DNA of 64,000 nt. It comes from Parasteatoda lunata. Its lineage: Eukaryota; Arthropoda; Arachnida; Araneae; Theridiidae. Of the stretch, positions 1 to 12,900 are shown in pieces. Below the pieces are notes generated by a model, which was given only the letters and a program-made list of their open reading frames with translations, did not search any database and was not told the DNA's origin. Position numbers and translations under genes: made by a program. Position 1 is the first letter of the stretch; every line of letters begins with the position of its first letter. The DNA lies in contig OX421978.1 in NCBI GenBank assembly GCA_949128135.1, positions 70,903,119 through 70,967,118 of the forward strand, in the 5' to 3' direction.

Positions 1-1464
1 TGGCGTGTTCTGCTTCAATGTTTGGCATGTTCTGATTAGTTTTTCCAAGAAGTTTTACCTTTTCTTTAGGGAAATTTTGCTTCTTTTTTGATGCTAAGAA
101 AATGGCGTCCGACAAGGCCAATGGTTATGTGGGAACTAATGCACGATATTTACAGTCTCCCGCTAGATGGCGTACTCGAGCGCTGCGATCGCGAATAGTT
201 AGTTATTAAAACTTTCCTATTAAATTCTTAAAATTAAACACAAGTCAAAATGCATAACATTTCCACCAGTCGCACAAAATATTTATTACCACTTTTTAAA
301 ATTTTACGTAGATTTTGCCCAGAATCACAATTTTTCGAAATAAAGATGTTAATAAAAAGCTATACAAATTGCTCGAATATTGGGACAAAATGAGTAAAAA
401 TAGAACAAAATAAATAAATAAAATAAATACATAAATAAAATAAAAGCAGTCTTATTAAAATAACTGTTCATAAGTATTTGAGAGAATATTTGTACCAGTT
501 TATCGGTCTAAAACAACAAACTATTGCCTCTAACTTTATCCCAAATAATTCCCTACTTTTTTTAAAAGAATTATTTATATTTAAATATGAGCATGGTTGT
601 TAAATACACAATGATGCTAACTTTCGATTAATTTTTTTTTATTGATAACAGAATTTATGTTTTAATGTATGATTATTGATTTAATAAATTTAACCTTATG
701 CATTCTCTTGGCATCCATCGGTGAAATAAAAAGGTATTACCTTGAAAATTAAAATTTTTGTATCTTGATATTTTGTTATCACATTATTTTATGTATATTA
801 GTTGTTACATAATAATATTTCATCCTATATGTTATATATATTAGTATTTACATTAATAGCTTTTAATTAAATAGCTTTTTAAAGAATTCAGAATACAAAA
901 TTGCCTATTATGTTGAGTAAATAATGCATAATCTCATATAAATCACCACTTTACACCAATTGTAGATTGGCTTTCAAAAATGCTATCGTACAATAATCTG
1001 CAAGATTTAGTTAGAATTCTCTACAACTTTTTGAAATCAATTGCTGAAAGTGGTGCAGTTGGCATCCCTGTATACAGAGAATGGAGACTAATTTATTTTA
1101 AAATTAAACAAGAAACAAAATCGAATAGGAAAAAGGAAAAGCCTTTTCCTAAGCGGATCAACTAATTCAACCGTTAATAATGAGCGCATCCATCTTCCAG
1201 CATTCAAAAAAGTTGAGGGAAATTATAAATGAAGGATATTATAGAGAAAGAATGGAAAAGAAGAACGAAAACTGAAACTACGAAAATAATATTTTTTGTT
1301 TTATTAGTTTTTTTTTTTAAATGCAAGAACAGTTACTCTTTTCGCGAATTTTCCTATTACGTATTAATTAATTTTGAAGCATTAGTACATTTTTCACAAA
1401 TTTTAAACAATTCTAAACTTTCCAAAAATTCTTTTGATATTGAAAAATTGCGCATAGTTTAGAA
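1..1464. other. AT-rich DNA without a supported gene
   Basis: No gene can be supported here. The first 210 bases are less AT-rich and contain a short open frame starting ATGGCGTCCGAC at 103 (about 35 codons). It has no recognisable domain and could be the edge of a neighbouring promoter or first exon. The rest is low-complexity AT-rich sequence. Frames at 980-1165 and 1229-1462 have lysine/phenylalanine-rich composition typical of chance frames in AT-rich DNA. Confidence 0.4.
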
Positions 1465-1830
1465 CAGAGGTTCCTAAATGGTGTTCCGCGGAACTCTGGT
1501 TCTTTGAAAGGATCACGGGGGTTCCGAGAATTTTATGAACCAGTTATGATTTTCGAAACCTGTAATTAAATTTAAAACCAATTTATAATACATTATTTAT
1601 TTAATATTTCCTTCATTTTTATGAAATTATTTAATTGAAATGCTTGTGAAGAAAGAAATTTCTTAACAATGTCTTTCCAATAACAATATGATGAATAAAT
1701 TGTGAAAAAGATATGTTCAATAGTATTTCGCATCGAAAAAAAATAACTGAAATCGAAAATGAAGAAGCATTAATTGTTTCTCTGATAACCATTCTCGGCA
1801 TTTATTTTCTTCTTTTTCCGTTTTTATTTT
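1465..1830 (+). mobile_element. hAT-like/MITE fragment, copy A
   Basis: The segment begins CAGAGGTTCCTAAATGGTG and contains the palindromic core TTCCGCGGAA near 1485-1495. A related copy lies in the opposite orientation at about 32290-32645. The best shared block is the terminus, the core and the stretch TTTCGAAACCTGTAATTAAA. Similarity fades with distance from the terminus. No transposase is visible, so this is a solo end or a non-autonomous element. Confidence 0.55.
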
Positions 1831-3087
1831 AATGTAAACTATATTTCAGCTCATTCATTTTCAGTTTATGCATACAAAATCAAATTAAGTATTAAACAAG
1901 ATACTGTTCTTACCCTAAAAACTCACCTGTCTGACGTAAAAGCCAGTGTTTTAAGACTAATATTGATAAAACGATATGATACAAATAATTTCGAAGATAG
2001 AAGGGGTCTGAGCTTTCCAGCTATGTAAAAACGTAATATCGAGAAACAAAAACTCGTATTTATTTTTTTAATTATTATTATTATTTATTATTAATACTTA
2101 TTATAATTATTTATTATTATTATTTATGTAATTTTTTTTTTAAGCTTTAGGTGTTTATTTTCTTTAAATAAGTACATGTTTCATGACCAAGATCATCTTT
2201 TTTGTTGCTTTTTCCTGTGCTTTTTTTTTCTTTGGTTAAGTCAGACATAGTTTTTAGTTTCATCTGATTTTGTTAATATGCAAAAGCACCTTTTTTTAAA
2301 AATTTTAAGTTAGGAGTAGTTTTTGCCGTGTCAAGTTCCAGTAACCTTAAATTGAAAATTCATTCAATCAAATATGAATTTTAGAAATCTTTTTTTATCA
2401 TCATATTATGTTTTTAAATTACATAAAGTTTATATTACATGACATCACATACATGTAGCAAATATTAAAAAGAAAAAAAAGAAGAAGGAAAAAAAAAAAA
2501 AAAAAACAGAATGAAACAGTGCTCTCAAAGTTGTAGTTTTTATTATATATGTTTTTATTTTTTTATTCTTTTATTTATTTATTTATTTTCTTATTTATTT
2601 ATTTTTGTAATTATCTCTTGAGAGATATGATTAAAATGATATATTAAGAAATATGAAAAAATTTGCTTAAAAAGTTAGGTTTCATTAGGTTATTTATTTT
2701 TTGATCGCGCGCTATTTTTTGATGTTTTGATTAATTAATTTAATGACATTTCCATATTTTATATAAATTGCATATATTTTTTTATCTAAAGTATGAAACA
2801 ATGAAAAGGAGAGTATTATAATAAATAGATAAGAATCCTTTGTAGAATATTTTTTACTTTAAATTTTTCAGAGGGATAGATTTTAAAGGAAATTTCGCAT
2901 GGTACAAAATATGTTATTTAAAAGTTTAGTTTCTGTCAAAATGTTATTTTTGCCATATTTCACGCATTAAAATGAAAAAAAAAGAGAATAAAAAAACTAT
3001 GGTTTAGTTCTGTTACGCAATATAAATTTTAATGCTATGTCATATTATACTGAAGAGGGAAAAACAAATTTTTAAAAAAGCTTAAAA

Positions 3088-3380
3088 AATTGACTTTTTT
3101 TTTATTGAACTGTCATTTGAACAGATATAGTTAAATAGTTTTAATATTATTTAATTATTTGTTTTAGAATGTTCTTTTTAGTACCGTTTTTACTGGATCA
3201 TAATTTTTAAATTTTGTAACTTGAATGTAATAAAATTGACTTTTTTTTTTATTGAACTGTCATTTGAACAGATATAGTTAAATAGTTTTAATATTATTAT
3301 TATTTTTTTTTTTAGAATGTTCTTTTTAGTACTGTTTTTACTGGACAATAATTTTTAAATTTTGTAACTTGAATATAATA
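3088..3380. repeat. Tandem duplication, two copies of about 146 bp
   Basis: The first copy (3088-3233) and second copy (3234-3380) both run from AATTGACTTTTTTTTTATTG through GAACAGATATAGTTAAATAG to TTTTGTAACTTGAAT. They differ by a few substitutions and by the length of T/ATT runs. This is a recent local duplication with no coding content. Confidence 0.9.
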
Positions 3381-3486
3381 GTTTAGATTTCAGTAACCTA
3401 CTGCCTTAATCAAATCTGAAAAATAAACTAAAGATTTCGATCAACAAAAACTTTTTTTAAATTTATATAAGTAAAAATTCTTCATT

Positions 3487-3490
<4 letters not shown>

Positions 3491-3549
<59 letters not shown>
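3491..3549. repeat. (TA)n microsatellite
   Basis: About 29 uninterrupted TA dinucleotides, seen directly. Confidence 0.97.
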
Positions 3550-3553
<4 letters not shown>

Positions 3554-3654
3554 AATAAAACTAAACGCGTTTCGAAAAATAAATCCAATTGATATTTCAA
3601 CGGAAATCAAGAATAAATAGTAATTTAGTTGCAATTATTTTATCATATCTTGCT

Positions 3655-3995
3655 GTGGTGTTTTCCCGCCCTCATCCCAACTTGGCGTGATTTTTGGCAC
3701 CCTTTCCTGCGCCTCAGAATGATCGCGCGCAGATGGCAACATTTCTCCCCATTTACGTGAGGAAGTGAAGACTTCACTGCTTATTGAATGTGTTTATACT
3801 GCAACAAAAGCATGAGGGCTTCCCAGCAACACATCTGTCACTGCAAGAACATGTGGATAAAGTGATCGAGTTTTTGAATATCTTTGTCTGCTGGGTTTTT
3901 TACTCCTCACAACAACGGGTAACCAACAGTGTGATGTACCGGCTGCTATCATCGATGGAGGTGAAGACCTAAAAGAGCGTACCGTTTACAAAAAC
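3655..3995 (+). promoter_or_regulatory. Putative promoter / 5' UTR of the coiled-coil gene
   Basis: This block has visibly higher GC than its surroundings, with CpG-bearing stretches (CCCGCCCTCATCC, GATCGCGCGCAGATGG). It lies directly upstream of the proposed start codon at 3996. An in-frame TAA at 3858 excludes a longer upstream reading in that frame. The 62-codon frame at 3784-3972 has no recognisable domain and is treated as UTR. There is no transcript evidence. Confidence 0.4.
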
Positions 3996-3998
3996 ATG
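3996..3998 (+). CDS. Coiled-coil gene, proposed first coding exon (ATG only)
   Basis: The context AAAAACATG|GTGGGG puts a start codon immediately before a GT donor. Splicing in phase 0 to 8082 gives MNEDEWDEILQRF. The donor is non-optimal (G at -1, G at +3 and +5 fit; the rest does not). No other start joins 8082 as simply, but an unrecognised exon in 4000-8080 remains possible. Confidence 0.35.
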
Positions 3999-6900
3999 GT
4001 GGGGTATTTAATTTATTGATGTTTTCATTCGTTTTCTGATTATTAAAAAAAAAATACCGTCCGCTCTCTTACCTTTTTTTTGCATTCACATCTTCCATTA
4101 ATATTAATTTAAAGCTGAACAGTTCCTAAATGCTTTGAACTTAATCTTCAATTTTTTTATATTAACTATTTTGAACATACGCATATACTTTTAATTGCCG
4201 GTTAGCGCTAAAATATGTTATTATTGATTTTAAAATGTTGTACTATATTTGTATAATGTACTATATTTTTCGTTATGTGTGGTTAGAATGTATGGCAAGC
4301 ATTAATAAATTAAGTATAGCGTACAAATGACTGCTGTGTTTTGAAATTTCGATTTTTTTTTTTTTTATATTTACAGGTTTATAATTACTTACCAACATCC
4401 TGCATATATATTTTGATAATATGCAAGATATATTTATTAGTTAAAGTAATGTTTTTAATATTATTAAAATTCTATTATAATTTTTATATCCTATTATTAA
4501 GCTTTTCTAGTGGTCAATGAATTCTTAGAGTGTTAATATATTTTAGGTTTGTTTTTAAAATGCATATATGAAATTGAACATGAGAAAGAATGATGATTAT
4601 ATTCTTTTTTTAAAGCGTCCATTTATTCTTTATTTACTTTGGTTATTGTGAAACAAGTTAATAAAACGAATGGTATTAAATTTATGTTATCCTACACTTA
4701 TATTTCGATAATATGCCAGTTATATTTATTAGTTAAAGCAATTTTTTACATTATTGAAATTGTAATATATTTTTTGTATCCTATTATTAAACTTTTCTAG
4801 TGGTTAATGAATTTATAGACTATATGTTAATATATTAGGCTTGCTTTTAAAATAACTATAAAACGAGAAAAAATAATGATTCAATTCTATTTTTTAAGGC
4901 GCCTATTTGCTAATTTTATAGCTTGTGAAACAATACGAATGGTATTAAATTATTGAGGAAATTGATTTGATAGTTTCTTGTTTTAAGTTTCACTTCTATT
5001 TTCAAAAAAAAATTTCAATTCTTAATTTAACTATTTCTCATTATAAATATTTTGTAGCAATCACTATTACACATTATTATTACAAAATTATATGTGTTAT
5101 TATTATAAAAACATTATTATTAGAAATTAATTAAAATCAATGTCTAACCCATTATTTTTTCTCCTTAAAAACAATAAATTCCGTTTATCATTGTTTCTTA
5201 TTACATCTTTTTTTGTTGATATTTTTGCTGTTTATGTTGCACTTATAGATTTAATGGAAGTTGTTTGTACATTGCGTTAAGTAATGAGTATTTTACTATA
5301 ATTATATCATTCTAATATACTAAATAATGTTATAATGAACTTTATTATTAAAATATATGCTTGAAAAAGAGTACTTATTAATGAACATTATTAAAGTATT
5401 TTATTCAAAATCGTCCTTAGTCTTTTAAGGAAAAAATAACCACATGATTTGATCATTATCAAAAATAATTATTAAAAAAGACCTAGAACATAAAACATTT
5501 TGCAACCTTTATTTGTCACAACTTTTACTGAGAGAGTGTTAGAACCTTTCTAATATTAAAAGTAATGTTAATATTTTTCTTAAAATGAACTTCTGAGAAC
5601 ATTCAAGATATTTTATTTGAAAAATTATTTTAATTATAATGGTTTATAAATTTCTTAATTATTTATTTCAAATGTAATTTGTAAAATAAGATTGTTTATA
5701 TATATGTCCAAAAATTGCCTTAGTTTCTTAAAACTAATAAATATTATGAATTTCTCAACTCTATAAATAACTTTATAGGACTAACGGGCTGCATGAAATT
5801 AATATTAATTTAGGAAGTTATAAATTTGTTTTCTTCTTGATTTTTCTTCTCCTTCATTTTTTATTCTTTACTATTTAAAAACTCTAAAGTTTTTATAAAA
5901 AATAAAAAACCTGATATTTATTTAATGCTTTGTTAAACCTAATTGAAGCATTTTATTGGTTTAGTCATGTTCCAAATTCCGGTTTGTTTGTTTTTTTATT
6001 TTTTTTTCCTAACTTATTAGATAGTGACTCTTAATGTTTAGAATATGTTTCTAATCAATGATTTTGAATTTAATAAATATTTAAAATTTGTATTGTTGGT
6101 GTAAAATTTGTATTGTTTCTACTCTTATTTTAATTCTGTTTGAAATATTTTACCTATTTTAGGTAGGATTGGGTGTTTTGAAAATTTTAAACTATAACAT
6201 ACACAATAATACATATTTTACGAATTTTTTGATAATGTACCAGTTATGAAGTTAATAAAAGCTTCATAAACAGTAAAAAATTTTTTAATAAGTAAGCTAA
6301 AATTATTTTTTTGAAAATTTTATATGTGTATGACACTGTTGTACAGAAGTTTTTATGTATATTATCATACATGTTTGAGTTATGCTTATTAAAATTTAAG
6401 TTAGATTAATAAATAATGTACTATAATAAACTTAATTCTTTATATATTTTCATATTTTAGTCTGGAATTCTAAAATAATCACGTATAGTTGAAAAATAAC
6501 TTGTTAGATTTGAAAGGTTTCTTTGTTAATGAATTTCATATCTAAAAACTCTTGTACATTTTTTTTTTCTTTCTGATAATTTTCTGAAAATTGACATTCT
6601 AAGAAAACTCTTTAATCAGAAAAAAATACTAAAAAAAATTAAAAGAAGAACTTTTTTGTTTAAAAAGTTTTTGTTGAATATTATGGATACCGGGGAATAA
6701 ATATTAACAAAAATATAAGTATCTTCTAAATTGGTTCCAATTTTTTTATATCTTTGATTTCATTCATAAAAATCAATTTAAATTTATTATAATTATTAAT
6801 TCTGTGTCATTGAAATGCAAAACGTCTTCATAATTCAGTTATGTAGAAATAATCAAGTTATGTATTCTAAAAGATTTAATATTGATATTCTATTTTTGTG

Positions 6901-9900
6901 ACAATTTTGCAACCAGTGTTTTAGTATGACCTAATATGGATCACAAACTTGGATCTATTTATTATATGACTGTATGTTATGAAAAATTTCAAAATTAAAT
7001 TTACTTTTATATAAAGCTTTAAAATATGGCATTTGCCCATAGGCAAATATAGATTGCTATAAATATATAGATATATTGAAACCTGTTAAGTTGATCTCAT
7101 GTCTGAGTTCATCTTAGTGTTCAAATACCAAACTAGCAAAAATAGTTAAATTACTCCTTTATAAGTTGACCATCCAGCTGTGCCATAACTGGTTTCATAC
7201 AGATTTCACTGTATACTGCCACAGATGTAATGTCAAATGCATATTTTTATTTTAAATTTGCAAATTCTTTATAAGTGCATGTTAAACAATTTCGTTTTCC
7301 TTACTTAAAATATCTATTTTTAAACAATAAATTAATTAAATAAAAATTTGGTGATTGCATCATGAGTTCAATCATATCACCTAACCATCTAGCCCTGTTT
7401 TCATAGGCTCTATTTATCAATGATCATAATAAGACTGGCAAGAAATTTTAACCCCAACAAGGCAGCATAGACTGGTGTTAATTAGCACTGCCTTGCCGAA
7501 CTTCCACACCAAAACCGACAAAAGTATTTTTAGTCATAGCAGATTTTAAATGCACTTGTATATACTTGCTGTTTATTTAGTTTAGGCTCGAACTAATGAA
7601 TCCCATTTTTTTTATTAGCAAAGTGAGCGATACCCTTACTGACTGTTCTGTCTGAGTGTTTGTATGATAATAATCATTTATACATTAGTTATGATATAAA
7701 AATTTCTCAGAGATTTTTAGTCTCGTTTAATATTCAGAATAACTTAATACACTGAAAAACTTGTGTAAGTTCATTCCCTAAAGCCGAACACTTTAATGGT
7801 CCCCGTAGGTAAATGGACAGCTTATTAAAAGGTAAATTATTTGTTTTTTTCAATTTGGTGCTTGATCCACTTACAGAGAGGGTCAACTTAACATGTTCCA
7901 CTTTATAGCAATGTGATAAAGAAGAGCTGGTTTACTGCCCTTCTAAAAACGCTATAAGTAACACTAAATATGTTTCCTTTAACAAAATCTAAAATTTTTA
8001 TCTATTTTGTCTTTTGTCCTTGCTTTATATATTTAATATTTCTGTTTTCTCATTTTATGCATTTTCATTTATTGTTTTTAGAATGAAGATGAATGGGATG
8101 AAATTCTACAACGCTTCCGAGAAGAAGGCCTTGACACTAACCTCCCAGATGACAGTAAGCTTCTTTACGTATGGCGGTGGCTGGTGGATGCAGAAACAAA
8201 TTGCATATCTCTTCGACATCAGTTGGACAAGCTCAGTAGGAGACAGTCTGATGAATTGGAGGTTCTTACTTAATATCTTTGATTACTACTTACTAGCAGG
8301 GTTGGGTTTATGGTGTCAATAACTAGTTTTTTTGCATGATAAGTGTCAAAAAGTGCTCAAAACCCTTAAAAACCACCATAAAACTAATATGATAATAAAG
8401 ATAAAAGCTAATGTTAAAATTCACGAATCAATATATTTCATTTTTTAATATTGCAAACAGGTTTCATTGCTATATCGGAACATTATCTTTAGTGCAACAT
8501 GCAGAAAAAATTTTATATATCTTGAATTGAAGTTGCTGCTGCATATGTTATGTACAATAATGTCTATGATGTACAGTATTTAATTTTTAAAAAAAAATTT
8601 AAAATTTACTAAAATATAGCAAAAAGTCGATTTAACGATAATTATTTAAACTGCTAAATTTTGTTTTTAAAATTGTGATGTATTTAAAGTCTGTAAATAT
8701 AGCATTTGTAAATAAAGGAATTTTGTAACATGTTTAGAATAAAAAAATAAAGATCATGAACTTAGTTCAGACATTGCATTTTACGTGTCTATTGTAATTG
8801 CACTGACTATAAATGAAGGGCTTTGAGCAATCTAGCATTTTTTAAGGTATAATTTTTTTTTATCAAAATGTTCCTTGGTATTGTTTCCAGATAAGTACTA
8901 TACAAGCTCTTTGGAATTTCTCTAGATAACACTCCACTAGAGTATTTAAAGATAACATATACATAGCATAATGCACAAAAACATCTTATTGCTTAGATGA
9001 AAATAGTGTTCTTCACGTAAAGTTTAAAAGATTATTCCATGTAAGCATTGACGTTGATAATTCTAAATTGTGGCATATCATTATATTGCTTTAAGTTAAT
9101 TAGTTGATCTGTTGCCTCCTGTATACAATTGTCTGTGCTTTAAATGTTTTTTTTTTTTTTTTAACTGTAAATTTTTTTTCTTATCTGCAATCTTACTTTC
9201 TTATCTGCAATCTTTTAAAATCTTACACCTTTTCAAAGTAAGTAAATTTACATTTATCTTAAATATGGTTATAATACTTAAAATAATGGAGAACTTTTTT
9301 GATTAATCAATACTCAGTATGAGACATAAGTTATTAAAAGTTTTCTAACATTAACAGAAGTTGAGTTTATATTTTATTTTAGTATCCATGTCTTATGTAG
9401 AAAGTGTTAGGAACTATGATTGTTTAAATTTACTTCATGGTAATAAAATCAGTTTTTTCCCCTACTAAACTTATAATACATGCTGCATTTACTTAAAAAA
9501 TGTATTTTTTTTTTTCTAAAGGAGATCCGTAGCTGCATGGAACAGATGTGCAATGCTTGGGAGGTTAAAGTATCCCGCCTGGAAGAAGAGAATAAAAGAT
9601 TTCATGAACAGCTCAACTTTACTGGACAGAATGCTGGACGAATGGTCAGTGAGGAAATAAACCGCATGGTTCAAGAGGAAGGACTCTCTGAAATTTTAGA
9701 ACTTAGTGTTATAGAAAAATTTGCCTATTTATTAGATTTAAGGACTCGTTTGCAAACCAAATTAGAACAAGAAATGGTTTTACGTAGAAAGTGTGAGCAA
9801 CTGATTCGCATTTCGTCCAATCTTCCAGACTGCTTAAAACTGAGTTCTCCTTATATTCAAAGGATACTTGAAAGGCAGAAGTTAGTTGTTTGTTTACATT

Positions 9901-12900
9901 TTATTTATAGTACTTTATTTGTATATTTTGATGACTTGTCTTTTCTATTAAACTTTTTCACGCTTCTGCAGTTCCTGCTTCATCAGATGGCAGGAGAGGA
10001 CCTGGTCTGGAGACCCTCAATTTTATTTTTGTTTCATTTATTTCTTAAGAATAGCATGTAAAAATTACAACTCAATAGAAATTTTACTTATGTTATATAT
10101 AATTTGGAAGCATATTGTACTTAAGCAAATAAGTTAGGTTTTAAGTACAATCAGTGAAGGCCCCCAACAGTTTGTGATTACAACCCATATTTCTAAATCT
10201 GGTTCTGTCTCCCAGGTTGTTGTTTTTTAATGCAATTAAATTATAACAGATCTGTTCTTTTTTCTGTTAAGAAAAAAAAATTCTTTATTTTTTACTGTAT
10301 ATAAATTGTTTCAATTTCGTGTTTAATTGAAATCATTAAAATCTTTATTTATGTGTTATAATTATAGAACATTATCTTTGAATCTTGTGACTCATTTCAA
10401 TCAATTCCTCAGCATTTCAAGTTTTAGTATTAGTATATAATGTGTGGTTCGTCAAAGTTTATTAAAGTGATTTTTTTAATGTAACTATAAAAGATTTTTA
10501 CCTTTTCTTATGGTAATTTTGCATTTTTTAAAATTCATTTTGTGTCAGTTAACAGTCTACTTCTTTAGTTGTCAGTGAATTTTAATTTTATGGCTTTTAT
10601 CTAAACATTTTTTTTATGTTTGTCTTTTCTCTCTCATTTCATATGTTCCTTTCCTTTTATATTGCTGAGTTTTTTAATACTTGTTATATTGAAGTAGTGT
10701 ACTAGTTTTTTATTTCATTATTTTTAATATAAAATGCTTTACTGAAATTTATTGATTTTATTTGAAAAATTATTACAAGCTTTCACTATATTTTTGCCAG
10801 TTAATTAATGATAATTCTTAACTGTATACTTTTTTTAAGGGAGTAGGCAGCTTTTATGTTGTTCACATTGAAATATTTATTATTATTATTTTTTTTTTTT
10901 GAAGGGATGAATATGAGGAAGAAATCAGAAACCAGCAAGAGGCCATGAAGCATGTCAAAGAACAGCTGAAGCAGGTGCATGAAGATGAACTTCAGCGATT
11001 GACTGCTGAAAATGACCGCTTGAATACAGAGCTTAGTAAACTTAGTCAAAAGGTTGATATTTATAAAGTTTTGTTTGCACTTATTATGTTTAAGCCATCC
11101 GTTTAAATTCAGCTATTACTTTTGTTTTTATATATTTAATCTTACCTGAATAATATTTTTAAAAAAATATTTATGTCACTGCTGATGTACAAAAGTCAGT
11201 TAGTTTAGGTAATGTGCATTTTAATTAGTGATCTTTTAAAGTGTCAAAAAATCATTTGAATTCTCATATTGCCTAGATTATCCCTACATTAAGTATTAGA
11301 CTCTCATTGCATTTATATAACTGAAAATAAGATCTTGCCTGGAACAATTGCTTTGTTTCTGAATTTACTTAATGTTATTTATTTTTCAATACCTAAATAA
11401 TCTAGTTAATACAATCTAACAATCAGCAAATTAGTTGTAAGGACCAATCATTAATGCAATGAAAAACTACAAGGAATCAAACAGTTTTAAATATTATTAT
11501 CATGAAGAAAATTAACTTAATGTTACTTATTTAATTAACTTTATTGTTATTTATTTTCAATGTTTAAAGAATAAAATTCAATCTAACAATCAACAAATTG
11601 GTTGATTGAATCAATAATTTAAAATATTATGATGCAAAGAATCAAAACATTTCTACTTTAACAATAAATTACACATAAATTAGGTATAGTGAGGCAGGGA
11701 TGCAGAAAATTCTCAAAGCCTAGTAATTTCCCAGAACAATGATTATTATTATTATTTTTTTTTTTTAAATTTCCTTTAAAATTGCAGTACAGTTTTTTTT
11801 ATTTAGTTACAATATCTTTTTCAAAATATTTTTAGAAAGTAAAATTTATATATTTTTAAAATGTTTGATTAATTTTTCTTTCTAAGAAAAATAATTATTG
11901 TGATTTTTACAATTCTTGAATAAATAAGGAAAATTATGTAAAATGAAAACATTTTTTATGATAAAAAAGTTTTAAACCCCCTTTTTTTAAAAAATTAAAC
12001 CAAAAACTTCCACGGGACTGCTTGAGTTTTCACTAACTTAGTTTACACAACATTTGCCTACAGACATTTTGTGCACCCCAGAAGTAAGGAAAACTATTTT
12101 ATTTTCATACTTAATGGATTCTCTAGTTAATCTGCAGATTATTAGGTGATGCATACTTTGGTGGTAACATAAATATATACTTATTAGGAGTTATTCACTA
12201 ATAATATTTGCAAAGTTGCTGTGTCCGTGAAACTGTATTTTCCTACATCAGTTTAGCCATCGAAACCTTTCATATTTATAATAGAAGTTTAATTTTCATG
12301 TCGTAATTTATTCTTATTTAATTAAAATTTTATGTCTGTAAAATTCCATTATTATAAGATAACTTTTTTAAACACTACATTTTCTGACTTGTTCATCTCT
12401 TGATCCTCTTGTTATGAGCAAAAATTAATGCAGTAAAATCTTATTCAGAATTATTAAATTCAATACTTTTCACAATTTTAAAGCAGCTAATAATCAAAAG
12501 TTTTTTTTTATAAATTTTATTCCCATAAAATAATCTTACTGATTATTTTTAAAATGTATTTATTTTAATTCTATTTTTGTCTCATATCTTTTTCCTGTTT
12601 TACTTTTCTTTTTTTTTCAGTCTTAGCCCTATATGTAAAGATATAAGATTTTTTTTGTTTTTGGTGTAAATATGGATGGTGTTTTCAACACTAGGGAACG
12701 CTGCAAGCTCGATGCCGCCTAAATTTCCGGGTTACTGTTTCCGTTGTATTTTAAAGCCATTTGACATCATTGTGTTTTGAGATTCTTGCAAACGTGGTAT
12801 TTGATTACTTATTACTTGTGTGTGTGTTAGCACTAATGTAAGATGGGGCACAGCTTGCAAAAAGAACAAACAATAATAAACAAATGGAAAGAGGCCAAAT

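Larger units (their letters stand above)
1831..3655. other. AT-rich intergenic DNA with simple repeats
   Basis: No gene is supported. It contains poly-T/poly-A runs, an ATT-rich block at about 2065-2130, a purine-rich run near 2465-2508, a local duplication at 3088-3380 and a TA dinucleotide microsatellite at 3491-3549. Confidence 0.6.

Noticed and set aside
8014..8322. 102-codon frame across 8014-8322
   Set aside because: It is the wrong frame over exon 2; the splice-consistent frame encodes the coiled-coil N-terminus.
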